13,436 nucleotides of DNA from Acidobacteriota bacterium (lineage in GTDB: Bacteria; Acidobacteriota; Terriglobia; Terriglobales; Acidobacteriaceae): contig QHZV01000204.1 of NCBI GenBank assembly GCA_003224785.1, positions 1 through 13,436 on the forward strand, in the 5' to 3' direction. Positions within the stretch are counted from its first letter, which is position 1, and each line of letters begins with the position of its first letter. Positions 6,190-13,436 of the stretch are shown one piece after another. The notes beneath the pieces were generated by a model. The model was not told the origin of the DNA and made no database searches. It saw only the letters and a list, made by a program, of their open reading frames with translations. The position numbers were made by a program, and so were the translations under genes.

Positions 6190-6217
6190 GGCTGAAGGCC
6201 GATAGCTGACGGCTGAC
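6190..6217. repeat. Heptamer tandem array, four units
   Basis: Four consecutive seven-base units read GGCTGAA, GGCCGAT, AGCTGAC, GGCTGAC. It ends six bases before the stop codon of the permease gene (on the other strand). Together with the heptamers at 4055-4075 it shows the same seven-base periodicity at both convergent junctions of the window. Confidence 0.6.
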
Positions 6218-6223
6218 GGTTCC

Positions 6224-9200
6224 TTAAACTGCCGCTGCTTCTTGCTCCGGGATGAACGGTTCAGACTCGATCTCTTCGAGCCTGACGTGCCGCTTCGCCA
6301 CCAGCATGTAGATCGAAGGCACCACAAACAACGTGAATGCTGTACCAATAATCATGCCGCTGACCAGCATGATGCCGATGCTGTTTCGCGCGCCGGCGCC
6401 TGGCCCACTTGCGAACACCAGCGGCAAGTGCCCGAACACTGTAGCCGCGGTGGTCATCAGGATGGGTCGAAGCCGCGTGCTCGCTGCCTCAGTTACAGCA
6501 TTGAGCTTGCTCCGGCCCTCTTCCTGCAGATGGTTAGCGAATTGAACGATCAGAATTCCGTTCTTCGCAATCAAGCCCACCAGTGTGATCAGTCCTACCT
6601 GGCTGTAAATATTCAAGCTGGTAAAGCCGAGAAACGAGAACATGAGCGCTCCCGCAATTGCCAACGGCACCGAACCAGCAAGAATGATGAAGGGATCGCG
6701 GAAGCTCTCAAACTGAGCGGCTAGGACGAGGTAAATCAGGATCCCAGATAACGCAAACGTCGGAAGGAACTTGCTGCCTTCCACTCGCAACTGTCGTGAT
6801 TCGCCCGCGTAGTCAACCGTGTAACCCTGCGGAAGCTTCTTGGCCTCGTCTTCGAGGAACGTCAATGCCTTATCGAGAGGCACCGGAGGCGGAATCACGC
6901 CCTGAATACGTACAGCATTCAGCTGCTGGAACTTATTCAGCGAGCGTGGCTGCGTTGTTGTCTTCAGAGTCGCAAAGGTAGAAAGAGGAACCAACTTGTC
7001 GTTCGATCCCTTCACGTAGATGTGCTCGAGTTGGTCCGCCGTCAGGCGTTCCGCACGTTTAACCTGCGGAATCACCTTGTAGCTGCGGCCCTGAATGCTG
7101 AAGCGGTTGACGTAATTTCCGCCTAACAAGGTGGAAAGGTCTTGTCCGGCCTGGCTCAGGTCAACGCCCTGAGAGCGCAGCTTATCTCGGTCGAATACTA
7201 CTTCAGTTTGGGGCTGATCGAATTTGACATCCACGTCGGCGAAAATGAACATCCCGCTGGCCATTGCCTTTTGCACGATCTGGGCTGCTAGTTCGCTCAC
7301 CTGCTCTGGCTCTGCCGACGAAGCGATTACAAAATCAATCGGGAAGTTTCCCCCACCCGGCAATGCCGGAGGCGTCAATGGAATTACTCGAATGCCTGGA
7401 ATTTTTGAGAGCGGCCCAGTTGACGCCGCCAAAAGCTGCTGCGACGTCCGTTTCCGCTCGCTCCATGGTTTCGTAACCATGCCGCCGAAACCGCCGCTCG
7501 GCTGCGTAATCTGGAACGTGCCTCCGTTCTCTGGAAACGAACGATACACATTCTCAACCTGTTGCGCGAAGAGGTTTGTCTGGTCAATGGTCGAGTTCGC
7601 CGATGACTGAATGACTCCGAATACGACCCCTTGGTCTTCAGCCGGAGCCAGTTCTCGCTGCGAGAACATGTAGAACGGCACGATCAGCAGCACCACAATC
7701 ACCCACAACGTGAGAACCACTGGCCGATACTTCAGGGTCCCAGACAGCAGTCGCGTGTAGAAATCGCGGAAGCGATCAAATGTGCGGTTGATCAACCCGG
7801 CGAACCCACGGTGGGAATCGCCTTCCCTCAGCAACTTCGAACCCATCATCGGTGACAGGGTTAGAGCCACTATGCCTGAAACAATCACCGCGCCAGCCAA
7901 CGTGAATGCGAACTCACGGAAGAGCGCCCCCGTCAGTCCGCCTTGGATTGCGACTGGGGTATATACAGCAGCCAGCGTGATGGTCATTGCGATGATGGGT
8001 CCCACCAGCTCGCGAGCCGCATCGAGCGCTGCCCGGATTGGCGTTGCGCCCACCTGTAAGTGGCGCTCCACGTTTTCGACCATCACGATGGCGTCATCTA
8101 CCACCAATCCGACCGAGAGCACAATCGCCAGCAAGGTCAGCAGGTTAATCGTGAAACCTGCCGCCAGCATGATGAACACCGCGCCAATCAAGGAAATTGG
8201 AATGGCAACGATCGGAATCAGCACCGACCGGAATGACCCCAGGAACAAGAAGATGACGATGACGACAATCAGCAGCGTCTCTCCGAGCGTATGCAAAACT
8301 TCGTTGATGGCGTCCTGGATATACGCGGTCGAGTCGTAGGGAATGCCCAGCTTGATGCCAGACGGCAGCTGTTCCTGAATTGCCGGCAGCGTATCGCGCA
8401 CGCTCTTGATTACGTCAAGCGAATTCGCGGTGGGCAGGACCCAAATGCCCATGAAGGTTGCAGTTTGTCCGTTGAAGCGTACGTCCGAATCGTAGTTCTC
8501 TGCGCCGAGCTGAACGTCTGCGATTTCGCCCATGCGGACAACGACGCCGTTCTGCTGCTTAACAATCATCTGGCGGAAGTCAGTCGCGTTCCGGAGATCG
8601 GTATTGGCAACCAGATTGATCGACACGGCCGATCCCTTGGTCGCTCCCAGAGCAGAGAGATAATTATTTTTCGACAGTGCATCGCGCACGTCGGAGGGGG
8701 ACACGTTACGCGCCGCCATCTGGTCCGGCTTCAACCACAGCCGCATCGCAAAGGTGCGATCACCGAGAATGTCGGCACGCTGTACGCCGCTGATCGCGCT
8801 CAGCTTCGGCTGCACCACACGGGTGAGATAGTCACTGATTTGGTTTTTATCAAGCTCGGACGAGGAGAACCCGATGTACATCGCCGCAAACTGCGTGTCG
8901 GCGGTTTCCAAATCGATAATCGGCGCTTCGGCCTCAGGTGGCAGGTCATTTCGAACTTGTGCAACTTTCGCCTGAATCTGGGTCAACGCGGCGTTGGTAT
9001 CGTAGTTGAGCTTGAGATGGACATCGATCGTGCTCAACCCCTGATTGCTGGTTGACTCCATGTAGTCAATGCCGTCAGCGGCTGCGATCACACGCTCCAG
9101 CGGGGTAGTAATGAAGCCGCGCACCAGATCGGCATTGGCGCCCACGTACACGGTTTGCACCGACACCACCGCGATGTCGCTTCGCGGATATTGCCGCACA

Positions 9201-9298
9201 CTTAGCGAACGAATCGCCTGCAAGCCGGCAATCAAGATCACCAGATTGACGACAATCGCAAGAACCGGTCGCCGGATAAAAAGATCGGTCAACTTCAT
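6224..9298 (-). CDS. RND multidrug efflux transporter permease (HAE1/AcrB family)
   Basis: A 1024-residue inner-membrane proton-driven pump subunit, slightly shorter than AcrB (1049). It starts MKLTDLFIRRPVLAIVVN, the usual opening with the first transmembrane helix. Twelve helices are arranged as two repeats, each with a large periplasmic loop. The proton-relay residues are in place: D401-D402 in GLVVDDAIVMVENVERH (helix 4), K912 in IAKNGILIVQFAN (helix 10), and R942 and T949 in TRLRPILMTTA (helix 11). It would export hydrophobic drugs or metabolites from the inner membrane and periplasm through an outer-membrane channel. The start codon directly follows the adaptor stop (TAAATG), with GAGGA just upstream, so the two are translationally coupled. 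The substrate cannot be inferred. No outer-membrane channel gene follows; the next gene is convergent. Confidence 0.96.
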   Translation of the reverse strand: MKLTDLFIRRPVLAIVVNLVILIAGLQAIRSLSVRQYPRSDIAVVSVQTVYVGANADLVRGFITTPLERVIAAADGIDYMESTSNQGLSTIDVHLKLNYDTNAALTQIQAKVAQVRNDLPPEAEAPIIDLETADTQFAAMYIGFSSSELDKNQISDYLTRVVQPKLSAISGVQRADILGDRTFAMRLWLKPDQMAARNVSPSDVRDALSKNNYLSALGATKGSAVSINLVANTDLRNATDFRQMIVKQQNGVVVRMGEIADVQLGAENYDSDVRFNGQTATFMGIWVLPTANSLDVIKSVRDTLPAIQEQLPSGIKLGIPYDSTAYIQDAINEVLHTLGETLLIVVIVIFLFLGSFRSVLIPIVAIPISLIGAVFIMLAAGFTINLLTLLAIVLSVGLVVDDAIVMVENVERHLQVGATPIRAALDAARELVGPIIAMTITLAAVYTPVAIQGGLTGALFREFAFTLAGAVIVSGIVALTLSPMMGSKLLREGDSHRGFAGLINRTFDRFRDFYTRLLSGTLKYRPVVLTLWVIVVLLIVPFYMFSQRELAPAEDQGVVFGVIQSSANSTIDQTNLFAQQVENVYRSFPENGGTFQITQPSGGFGGMVTKPWSERKRTSQQLLAASTGPLSKIPGIRVIPLTPPALPGGGNFPIDFVIASSAEPEQVSELAAQIVQKAMASGMFIFADVDVKFDQPQTEVVFDRDKLRSQGVDLSQAGQDLSTLLGGNYVNRFSIQGRSYKVIPQVKRAERLTADQLEHIYVKGSNDKLVPLSTFATLKTTTQPRSLNKFQQLNAVRIQGVIPPPVPLDKALTFLEDEAKKLPQGYTVDYAGESRQLRVEGSKFLPTFALSGILIYLVLAAQFESFRDPFIILAGSVPLAIAGALMFSFLGFTSLNIYSQVGLITLVGLIAKNGILIVQFANHLQEEGRSKLNAVTEAASTRLRPILMTTAATVFGHLPLVFASGPGAGARNSIGIMLVSGMIIGTAFTLFVVPSIYMLVAKRHVRLEEIESEPFIPEQEAAAV

Positions 9299-10429
9299 TT
9301 AGCTGTCCTCGGGCTTCGGCTTCGGGTTATTGGGTGGTTGTACTGAGTTGTTGACTTGAACCGGCGCACCATTACGTAGCTTGAATACTCCCGAGGTCAC
9401 AATCTCTTCGCCCGGATTGACTCCGGAAACGACTGCGACCTGGTCTCCGCGTGAGCCTTCCACTTTGACGAACTGCTGGCGCACTCCGCGGAAAGTCTTA
9501 CCGGTTTTGGGGTCCTGAACATCCGTTACCACGTAAACCGAATCACCATAGGGCGCGTAATTGATGGCGGATGCGGGAAGCGGAAATACCTCACGATTCG
9601 CGCCCAACCCAAGTTCCACCTGCACAAACATGCCAGGACGCAATTTGCCTTGTGGATTCGCAAGTGTCGCCTGTACCTGGATGTTTCGTGTGGCTTCATT
9701 GACCACTGAATCAAGTGCCGAAACGCGCCCGGCGAACTGTACGCCTGGTATATCGTCGCTGGTCATATGCACCCCAGCGCCCATTCGGACCTGCGACGAT
9801 TGCTGCTGCGGCACTCCGAAGTTCACGTAGATCGGATTGACCGACTGCAAGGAAACGATCGCCTGACCGGCGGCCAGATACTGCGCGAGGTTGATCTGCC
9901 GAATGCCAAGCATGCCGGAAAACGGCGCCCGAATCGTCTTCCTCTCGATGGTCGCCTTCATCTCTCCAACATGGGCTTCCGTTGATTTCAGCTGAGCCAG
10001 GGCATTGTCGTACTCCGTCCGAGCCACCACGCCTTGCGCCACCAGCTTTTCCTGCCGTTCAAAGTTAATCTTGGCAAGGTCCCAATCTGCCTGAGTTGCC
10101 GCCAGTTGAGCGCGCTCCTGCCGCGTATCCAGTTCGACCAACACGTCGCCCGCCTGTACGGCTTTGCCCGACTCGAAATGGATCTTATCTACTGTGCCCG
10201 GCAGGTCTGCACTCACGGTTACGCCCTGTATGGCGGCGGCGGTGCCAATAACCTGCAAGGTGGAAGGCCAGGTATCACGTTTGGCAATGACCGTGGTGAC
10301 GGCCGTCGGAGGCGGCGCAAAGCTGGCTCCTTGTGCTTTAAAACCCTGAAATTGGCGATACTTCACAAAACCCAGTCCAGCAACGACAGCCAGCGCTAAG
10401 GCCAGCATCAGGAGCATCCGTTTTACCAT
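9299..10429 (-). CDS. RND efflux periplasmic adaptor subunit (membrane fusion protein)
   Basis: A 376-residue adaptor linking the RND permease to an outer-membrane channel. The N-terminal hydrophobic anchor (about 4-21) is not followed by a lipobox cysteine, so it is probably membrane-anchored rather than a lipoprotein. Then come lipoyl half-motif 1 (GTVDKIHFESGKAVQAGD, about 78-95), an alpha-helical hairpin (about 103-165), lipoyl half-motif 2 (IRAPFSGMLGIRQINLAQYLAAGQ, near 167-189), a beta-barrel region with KLRPGMFVQVELG and a membrane-proximal domain ending near GVFKLRNGAPV. I chose the ATG at 10429 because AAGAGGT lies at good spacing before it; an upstream in-frame start at 10489 would add 20 residues that hide the signal anchor. 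It is the first gene of a two-gene operon. Confidence 0.93.
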   Translation of the reverse strand: MVKRMLLMLALALAVVAGLGFVKYRQFQGFKAQGASFAPPPTAVTTVIAKRDTWPSTLQVIGTAAAIQGVTVSADLPGTVDKIHFESGKAVQAGDVLVELDTRQERAQLAATQADWDLAKINFERQEKLVAQGVVARTEYDNALAQLKSTEAHVGEMKATIERKTIRAPFSGMLGIRQINLAQYLAAGQAIVSLQSVNPIYVNFGVPQQQSSQVRMGAGVHMTSDDIPGVQFAGRVSALDSVVNEATRNIQVQATLANPQGKLRPGMFVQVELGLGANREVFPLPASAINYAPYGDSVYVVTDVQDPKTGKTFRGVRQQFVKVEGSRGDQVAVVSGVNPGEEIVTSGVFKLRNGAPVQVNNSVQPPNNPKPKPEDS

Positions 10430-10741
10430 CGGTAAACCTCTTTTGTGATTGAACCAGGTGAGCGGGTATATCCAGCGGGTACGCGGCATCCCCAGGCAGC
10501 ACCAAACTTTCTTCTTAGATTAACTCCATTTCAGCGAGATTCAAATCTTCGTACATTAAGCGTTAGACGATTAGGCTCGGGCTCAGGATAGCGTGCTCTT
10601 GAACCCCGCCACCGCCTTGGTGGCCGCCCATCAGGGCTCAGGCGGTCAGAGAGCAGAGTAAATTTTCCGCAGGCTCCTGGCACCCACACCCCAGTTTGAA
10701 TGCCAGCCCAGGCCAACCTCGTCATGCTAAATTGTTCCCTC
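10430..10741. other. Non-coding divergent region between efflux operon and threonine aldolase
   Basis: No credible gene is seen. Structures present are a 12-base near-perfect palindrome AGATTCAAATCT at 10537-10548 that could be an operator for the efflux operon, a hairpin GCCACC-GCCTT-GGTGGC at 10608-10624, and a repeated GGGCTCAGG (near 10580 and 10636). No confident -35/-10 pair was found for either direction, and no TetR, MarR or two-component regulator gene lies here. Confidence 0.45.
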
Positions 10742-11821
10742 ATGAAGCCCGTCCGCAGCTTTGCCAGTGATAACAATGCCGGCGTGCATCCCGCTGTCCT
10801 CAGGGCGATTGCTGCCGTGAACCGCGGGCACGTCGTGGGCTATGGCGACGACCCTTACACCGAGTCCGCCGTGCGCAATTTCAACCGCCACTTCGGCCAA
10901 GATATCAAGGTCTTTTTCGTATTCAACGGTACCGCTGCTAATTGCCTTAGCCTTAAGGCGTTTACCAGCTCCTACGAAGCGGTCATTTGTGCCGAAGCAG
11001 CTCACATTTACGTGGACGAATGCGGCGCGCCCGAACGCTTCACCGGATGCAAGCTGATTCCGCTTCCCACTGAGAATGGCAAATTGACCGTGGACGCAGT
11101 TCGTTCGGCGTACCACGGGATCGGCGACCAGCACCACGTGCAGCCCCGAGTTATTTCGATTACTCAAGCCACCGAAGTAGGCACCGTCTATAAACCGGAC
11201 GAAGTTCAACAGCTGGCACGCTTTGCCCACGAACGCGGAATGTACCTTCACGTGGACGGCGCCCGTATCGCAAACGCGGCTGCCTCTTTGGGACTGAGCC
11301 TCCGCCATTGCACTCGCGACCTTGGCGTGGACGTGCTTTCGTTCGGCGCTACAAAAAACGGTGCAATGGGGGCCGAGGCAGTGGTGTTCTTTCCCAAGCA
11401 AAAAAAACCTGGGGTGCCCGACTTCTCGCCGGCTTTGCGAGAAGTGGGACTGTCCGACGCTTTCAAGTTCCACCGCAAGCAGGGAATGCAGCTCGCTTCC
11501 AAAATGCGCTATATCTCGGCCCAATTCGAGGCGCTACTCAAAGGCGATCTCTGGCTACGCAATGCTCGCCACTCCAATCGCATGGCGCAACTTCTGAAGC
11601 GCGAACTGAATAAGATTCCGCAAGTCAAGATTGTTTACGAAGTAGAAGCGAACGGAGTCTTCGCGCAAATCCCCCGCTACGCCATCGCAACAATCCAAAA
11701 GCGTTACTTTTTTTACGTGTGGGATGAAAAGCAGTCTGTTGTGCGTTGGATGTGTTCCTGGGATACGACCGAAGCAGACGTGAAGCAGTTCACAAACTTT
11801 GTCCGCCGAGCCGTTTCGTAG
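10742..11821 (+). CDS. Low-specificity L-threonine aldolase
   Basis: A 359-residue PLP-dependent fold-type I enzyme cleaving L-threonine or allo-threonine to glycine and acetaldehyde (and related beta-hydroxy amino acids). The start MKPVRSFASDNNAGVHP is the typical family opening, so I prefer the ATG at 10742 over in-frame ATGs at 10724 and 10700. Visible features are GYGDDPYTE (about 33-41), FNGTAANCL (phosphate region, about 61-69), the PLP-stacking histidine H88 in AAHIYVDECGA, the cofactor-binding aspartate D172 in HVDGARIANA, and the Schiff-base lysine K205 in SFGATKNGAMGAE. Length is normal. The ribosome-binding site is poor. It is cytoplasmic, supplying glycine or degrading threonine. 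The next gene begins about 80 bases downstream on the same strand. Confidence 0.92.
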   Translation: MKPVRSFASDNNAGVHPAVLRAIAAVNRGHVVGYGDDPYTESAVRNFNRHFGQDIKVFFVFNGTAANCLSLKAFTSSYEAVICAEAAHIYVDECGAPERFTGCKLIPLPTENGKLTVDAVRSAYHGIGDQHHVQPRVISITQATEVGTVYKPDEVQQLARFAHERGMYLHVDGARIANAAASLGLSLRHCTRDLGVDVLSFGATKNGAMGAEAVVFFPKQKKPGVPDFSPALREVGLSDAFKFHRKQGMQLASKMRYISAQFEALLKGDLWLRNARHSNRMAQLLKRELNKIPQVKIVYEVEANGVFAQIPRYAIATIQKRYFFYVWDEKQSVVRWMCSWDTTEADVKQFTNFVRRAVS

Positions 11822-11864
11822 CACCTGTGGCTCAGTAACGCCGCAGCGCCGCTCGCGACCTCGG

Positions 11865-11900
11865 CGAGTTCTCAGCGAACTCTGCGGTTAGAATCTTTTG
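11865..11900 (+). repeat. Dispersed intergenic hairpin repeat, copy 2
   Basis: GAGTTC-TCAGC-GAACTC (11866-11882) followed by TGCGGTTAGAATCTTTTG. It has the same orientation and hairpin stem as copy 1 at 5286-5320, with loop differences and a one-base insertion. It lies between threonine aldolase and the broken aminotransferase and ends right at the aminotransferase start region, so it may form part of that gene's leader. Confidence 0.75.
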
Positions 11901-13008
11901 ACTGTGTTCTCAAATCGTACCGCCTGGAAGCTTACGCCCAACCGCTTTACCTTGGCCCACGAGGAACTCGTTCGTCAAGGCAGGAAAATCCTCGACCTCA
12001 CAGTGTCAAATCCCACGCGCGCCGGTCTTTCATACGATCGATTACGATCCCCAGCCAAAAGGCCTGCGCAGCGCCCGCACAGCGGTGGCGAACTACGGGG
12101 CAGGACTTGATTCCGGCTCTCTGGTCCTGACGACCAGCACCAGCGAGGGTTACTCCTACGTCTTCCGCCTCCTTTGCAATTCTGAAGACGAGGTCATGGT
12201 TCCAAAGCCGAGCTATCCGCTATTCGATTTTCTGGCCGATCTGCAGGATGTGAAACTCGTGCCGTATCCGCTCATCTACGATCACGGCTGGCAGATTGAT
12301 TTTCCAACTCTGGAGCAGGCCCTCACCCCGAATAGTCGCGCCATTGTTCTAGTCCATCCAAACAATCCGACCGGCTCATTCATTAGCCCGGAAGAGCGCG
12401 CCCGACTAAACCAACTCTGCCGCGAACGCAATCTCAGCCTGATTGTGGATGAAGTCTTTCTCGACTATGCCTATGACGGAAGTCAGCACGAGACCTTCGC
12501 AGCCAATGACCAAGTTCTGACCTTCACGCTGAGCGGGCTCTCTAAGATTTCCGGCCTGCCCCAGATGAAGTTGGCCTGGATCGCAGTCAGCGGTCCGCAG
12601 GAGGAAGCGACTGAAGCCATGCAACGCCTCGAGATCATAGCGGACACCTATCTCTCGGTGAGCGCGCCAGTGCAGTTAGCGGCTAAAACTATGCTCGATC
12701 AGCGACTCAAGCTCCAGCCCCAACTCATGCACCGTATGCAGACAAATCTTTCAGAACTTGATCTGCAGCTTGCGAAGCAGAAATCCTGCACACGCCTGGC
12801 ATTGCAAGGTGGATGGTATGCAGTTTTGCGAGTGCCGGTTACCCGTTCTGACGAAGACCTCGCAATTGAGTTACTTACCCAGAAATCCGTTCTCGTTCAC
12901 CCTGGACATTTCTATGATTTCCCCACTGACGGATTTCTCGTCCTCAGTTTGATCACGCCCGAGCCCACATTTCATGAAGGCATCTCGCAACTGCTGATGG
13001 TCATCTGA
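11898..13008 (+). pseudogene. Frameshifted class I/II PLP-dependent aminotransferase
   Basis: Two reading frames together make one aminotransferase. The first (TTG at 11898 or GTG at 11904, to the Asp codon at 12036-12038) encodes TAWKLTPNRFTLA and then ILDLTVSNPTRAGLSYD, the usual N-terminus. The rest continues in another frame from about 12040: DYDPQPKGLRSARTAVANYG, then LTTSTSEGYSY, HPNNPTG, VDEVFLDYAYDG and the PLP lysine in LSGLSKISGLPQMKLAW (codon 12544-12546), to a normal C-terminus. Family members, as I recall them, have about 15 residues between the NPTR...Y and YDPxPxG segments; here there are almost none, so a small deletion that is not a multiple of three seems to have removed them. 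A GTG at 12085 could start the downstream part alone (307 residues), but it would lack the N-terminal segment. Assembly error is possible because the remainder looks well conserved. Confidence 0.8.
12033..12049 (+). repeat. 7-bp direct repeat at the aminotransferase frame break
   Basis: TACGATC at 12033-12039 recurs at 12043-12049. The first copy encodes the Tyr-Asp of the upstream frame and the second the Tyr-Asp of the downstream frame, so the break lies between or within them. Short direct repeats of this kind can mediate small deletions. Confidence 0.5.
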
Positions 13009-13040
13009 TGCGCTATCGTTTCTGAATGGAGGCAAGAACC

Positions 13041-13436
13041 ATGCCAGCAACTCTGCCCGGCAATGTGAAGGAGCTCATTGATCGCGCCAACTTCGCTCAC
13101 CTGGCCACGCTGATGGAGGATGGATCGCCGCATAGCACTCCGGTCTGGGTTGGTCGCGACGGGGACCGGCTGATGATTGGGACAAGTGGAAACTCTCTCA
13201 AGGCGCGAAACACCAAGCGCGATCCGCGGGTCGCCATCTCTATGATTGACTTCAAAGACCCTTACATGGAGGCGCAGCTGCGAGGCCGAGTGGTTGAGCA
13301 TCGCTCCGATTCAGATTTGAAAATCCTGGATGCCATCTCTGTCCGATATACCGGCAAGCCATTTCCGATGCGGGGATATGAAGATCGTGTCGCTCTAGTG
13401 ATCGAAATTGATAAGGTCCGCTACTTGAAGCTTCCG
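13041..13436 (+). CDS. PPOX-class flavin/F420-binding split-barrel protein, cut by window end
   Basis: Open to the window edge: 132 residues are visible without a stop. It belongs to the pyridoxamine 5'-phosphate oxidase-like split beta-barrel superfamily, most like the small F420-dependent class. The opening MPATLPGNVKELIDRANFAH is followed by LATLMEDGSPHSTPVWV (about 22-38), the cofactor-phosphate-region segment MIGTSGNSLKARNTKRDPRVAIS (near 45-67), and RGRVVEHRSD (about 82-91). Relatives are about 130-145 residues, so the protein is nearly complete here. GGAGG eight bases before the ATG is the clearest ribosome-binding site in the window. Whether it binds FMN, F420 or haem cannot be told. 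It follows the broken aminotransferase by 32 bases on the same strand. Confidence 0.85.
   Translation, partial: MPATLPGNVKELIDRANFAHLATLMEDGSPHSTPVWVGRDGDRLMIGTSGNSLKARNTKRDPRVAISMIDFKDPYMEAQLRGRVVEHRSDSDLKILDAISVRYTGKPFPMRGYEDRVALVIEIDKVRYLKLP

Noticed and set aside
8291..9055. 254-residue rightward open frame inside the RND permease gene
   Set aside because: Antisense shadow of a fully conserved transporter; composition is rich in R, H and Q as expected from reverse reading of a GC-rich gene.
10727..11524. 265-residue leftward open frame opposite threonine aldolase
   Set aside because: Antisense to a gene with complete family motifs; no domain of its own.
12033..12051. Programmed ribosomal frameshift in the aminotransferase
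   Set aside because: There is no slippery heptamer or downstream stimulatory structure obvious at the junction, and residues normally present between the two motifs are missing, which favours a deletion or sequence error.
1..13436. A novel defence, mobile or biosynthetic system
   Set aside because: No transposase, integrase, nuclease-helicase, toxin-antitoxin pair, retron or biosynthetic cluster was found; most genes belong to common housekeeping or envelope families.

Overview
The window is ordinary chromosomal DNA, apparently from an acidobacterium of the Terriglobia/Koribacter type. This is inferred from moderately high GC, the mix of genes (secreted DUF1223 protein, DinB, DedA, HAE1-type RND pump, GAF-ANTAR regulator) and heptamer-based or palindromic intergenic repeats. 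No 16S or other marker gene is present, so the placement is tentative. No tRNA, rRNA, CRISPR array, transposase or phage gene was recognised.

Left part (1-4030): a probable terminator of an off-window gene is followed by a leftward GAF-ANTAR regulator with a hairpin-rich upstream region. Rightward genes follow: a single-pass membrane protein with ten degenerate pentapeptide repeats and a small secreted protein (probably co-transcribed), a stand-alone thioredoxin-like [2Fe-2S] ferredoxin, a 74-residue hypothetical protein with a DinB-family protein (probably co-transcribed), and a DedA membrane protein.

Middle part (4031-10741): a convergent junction with a perfect 17-bp inverted repeat built from heptamers, a leftward secreted metallophosphoesterase, a divergent rightward DUF1223 thioredoxin-fold protein, a second convergent junction with a terminator-like hairpin and a heptamer array, and a leftward two-gene RND efflux operon (adaptor then inner-membrane permease, stop and start codons abutting). 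No outer-membrane channel or regulator gene is next to the pump.

Right part (10742-13436): rightward genes for a low-specificity L-threonine aldolase, a PLP-dependent aminotransferase broken by a frameshift with an apparent small internal deletion, and a PPOX-family flavin/F420 split-barrel protein that runs off the window end.

I found no convincing new multi-gene system. The points most worth checking are the hairpins upstream of the ANTAR gene, which resemble ANTAR RNA targets, the duplicated intergenic hairpin element (5286-5320 and 11865-11900), the heptamer arrays at both convergent junctions, and the damaged aminotransferase.
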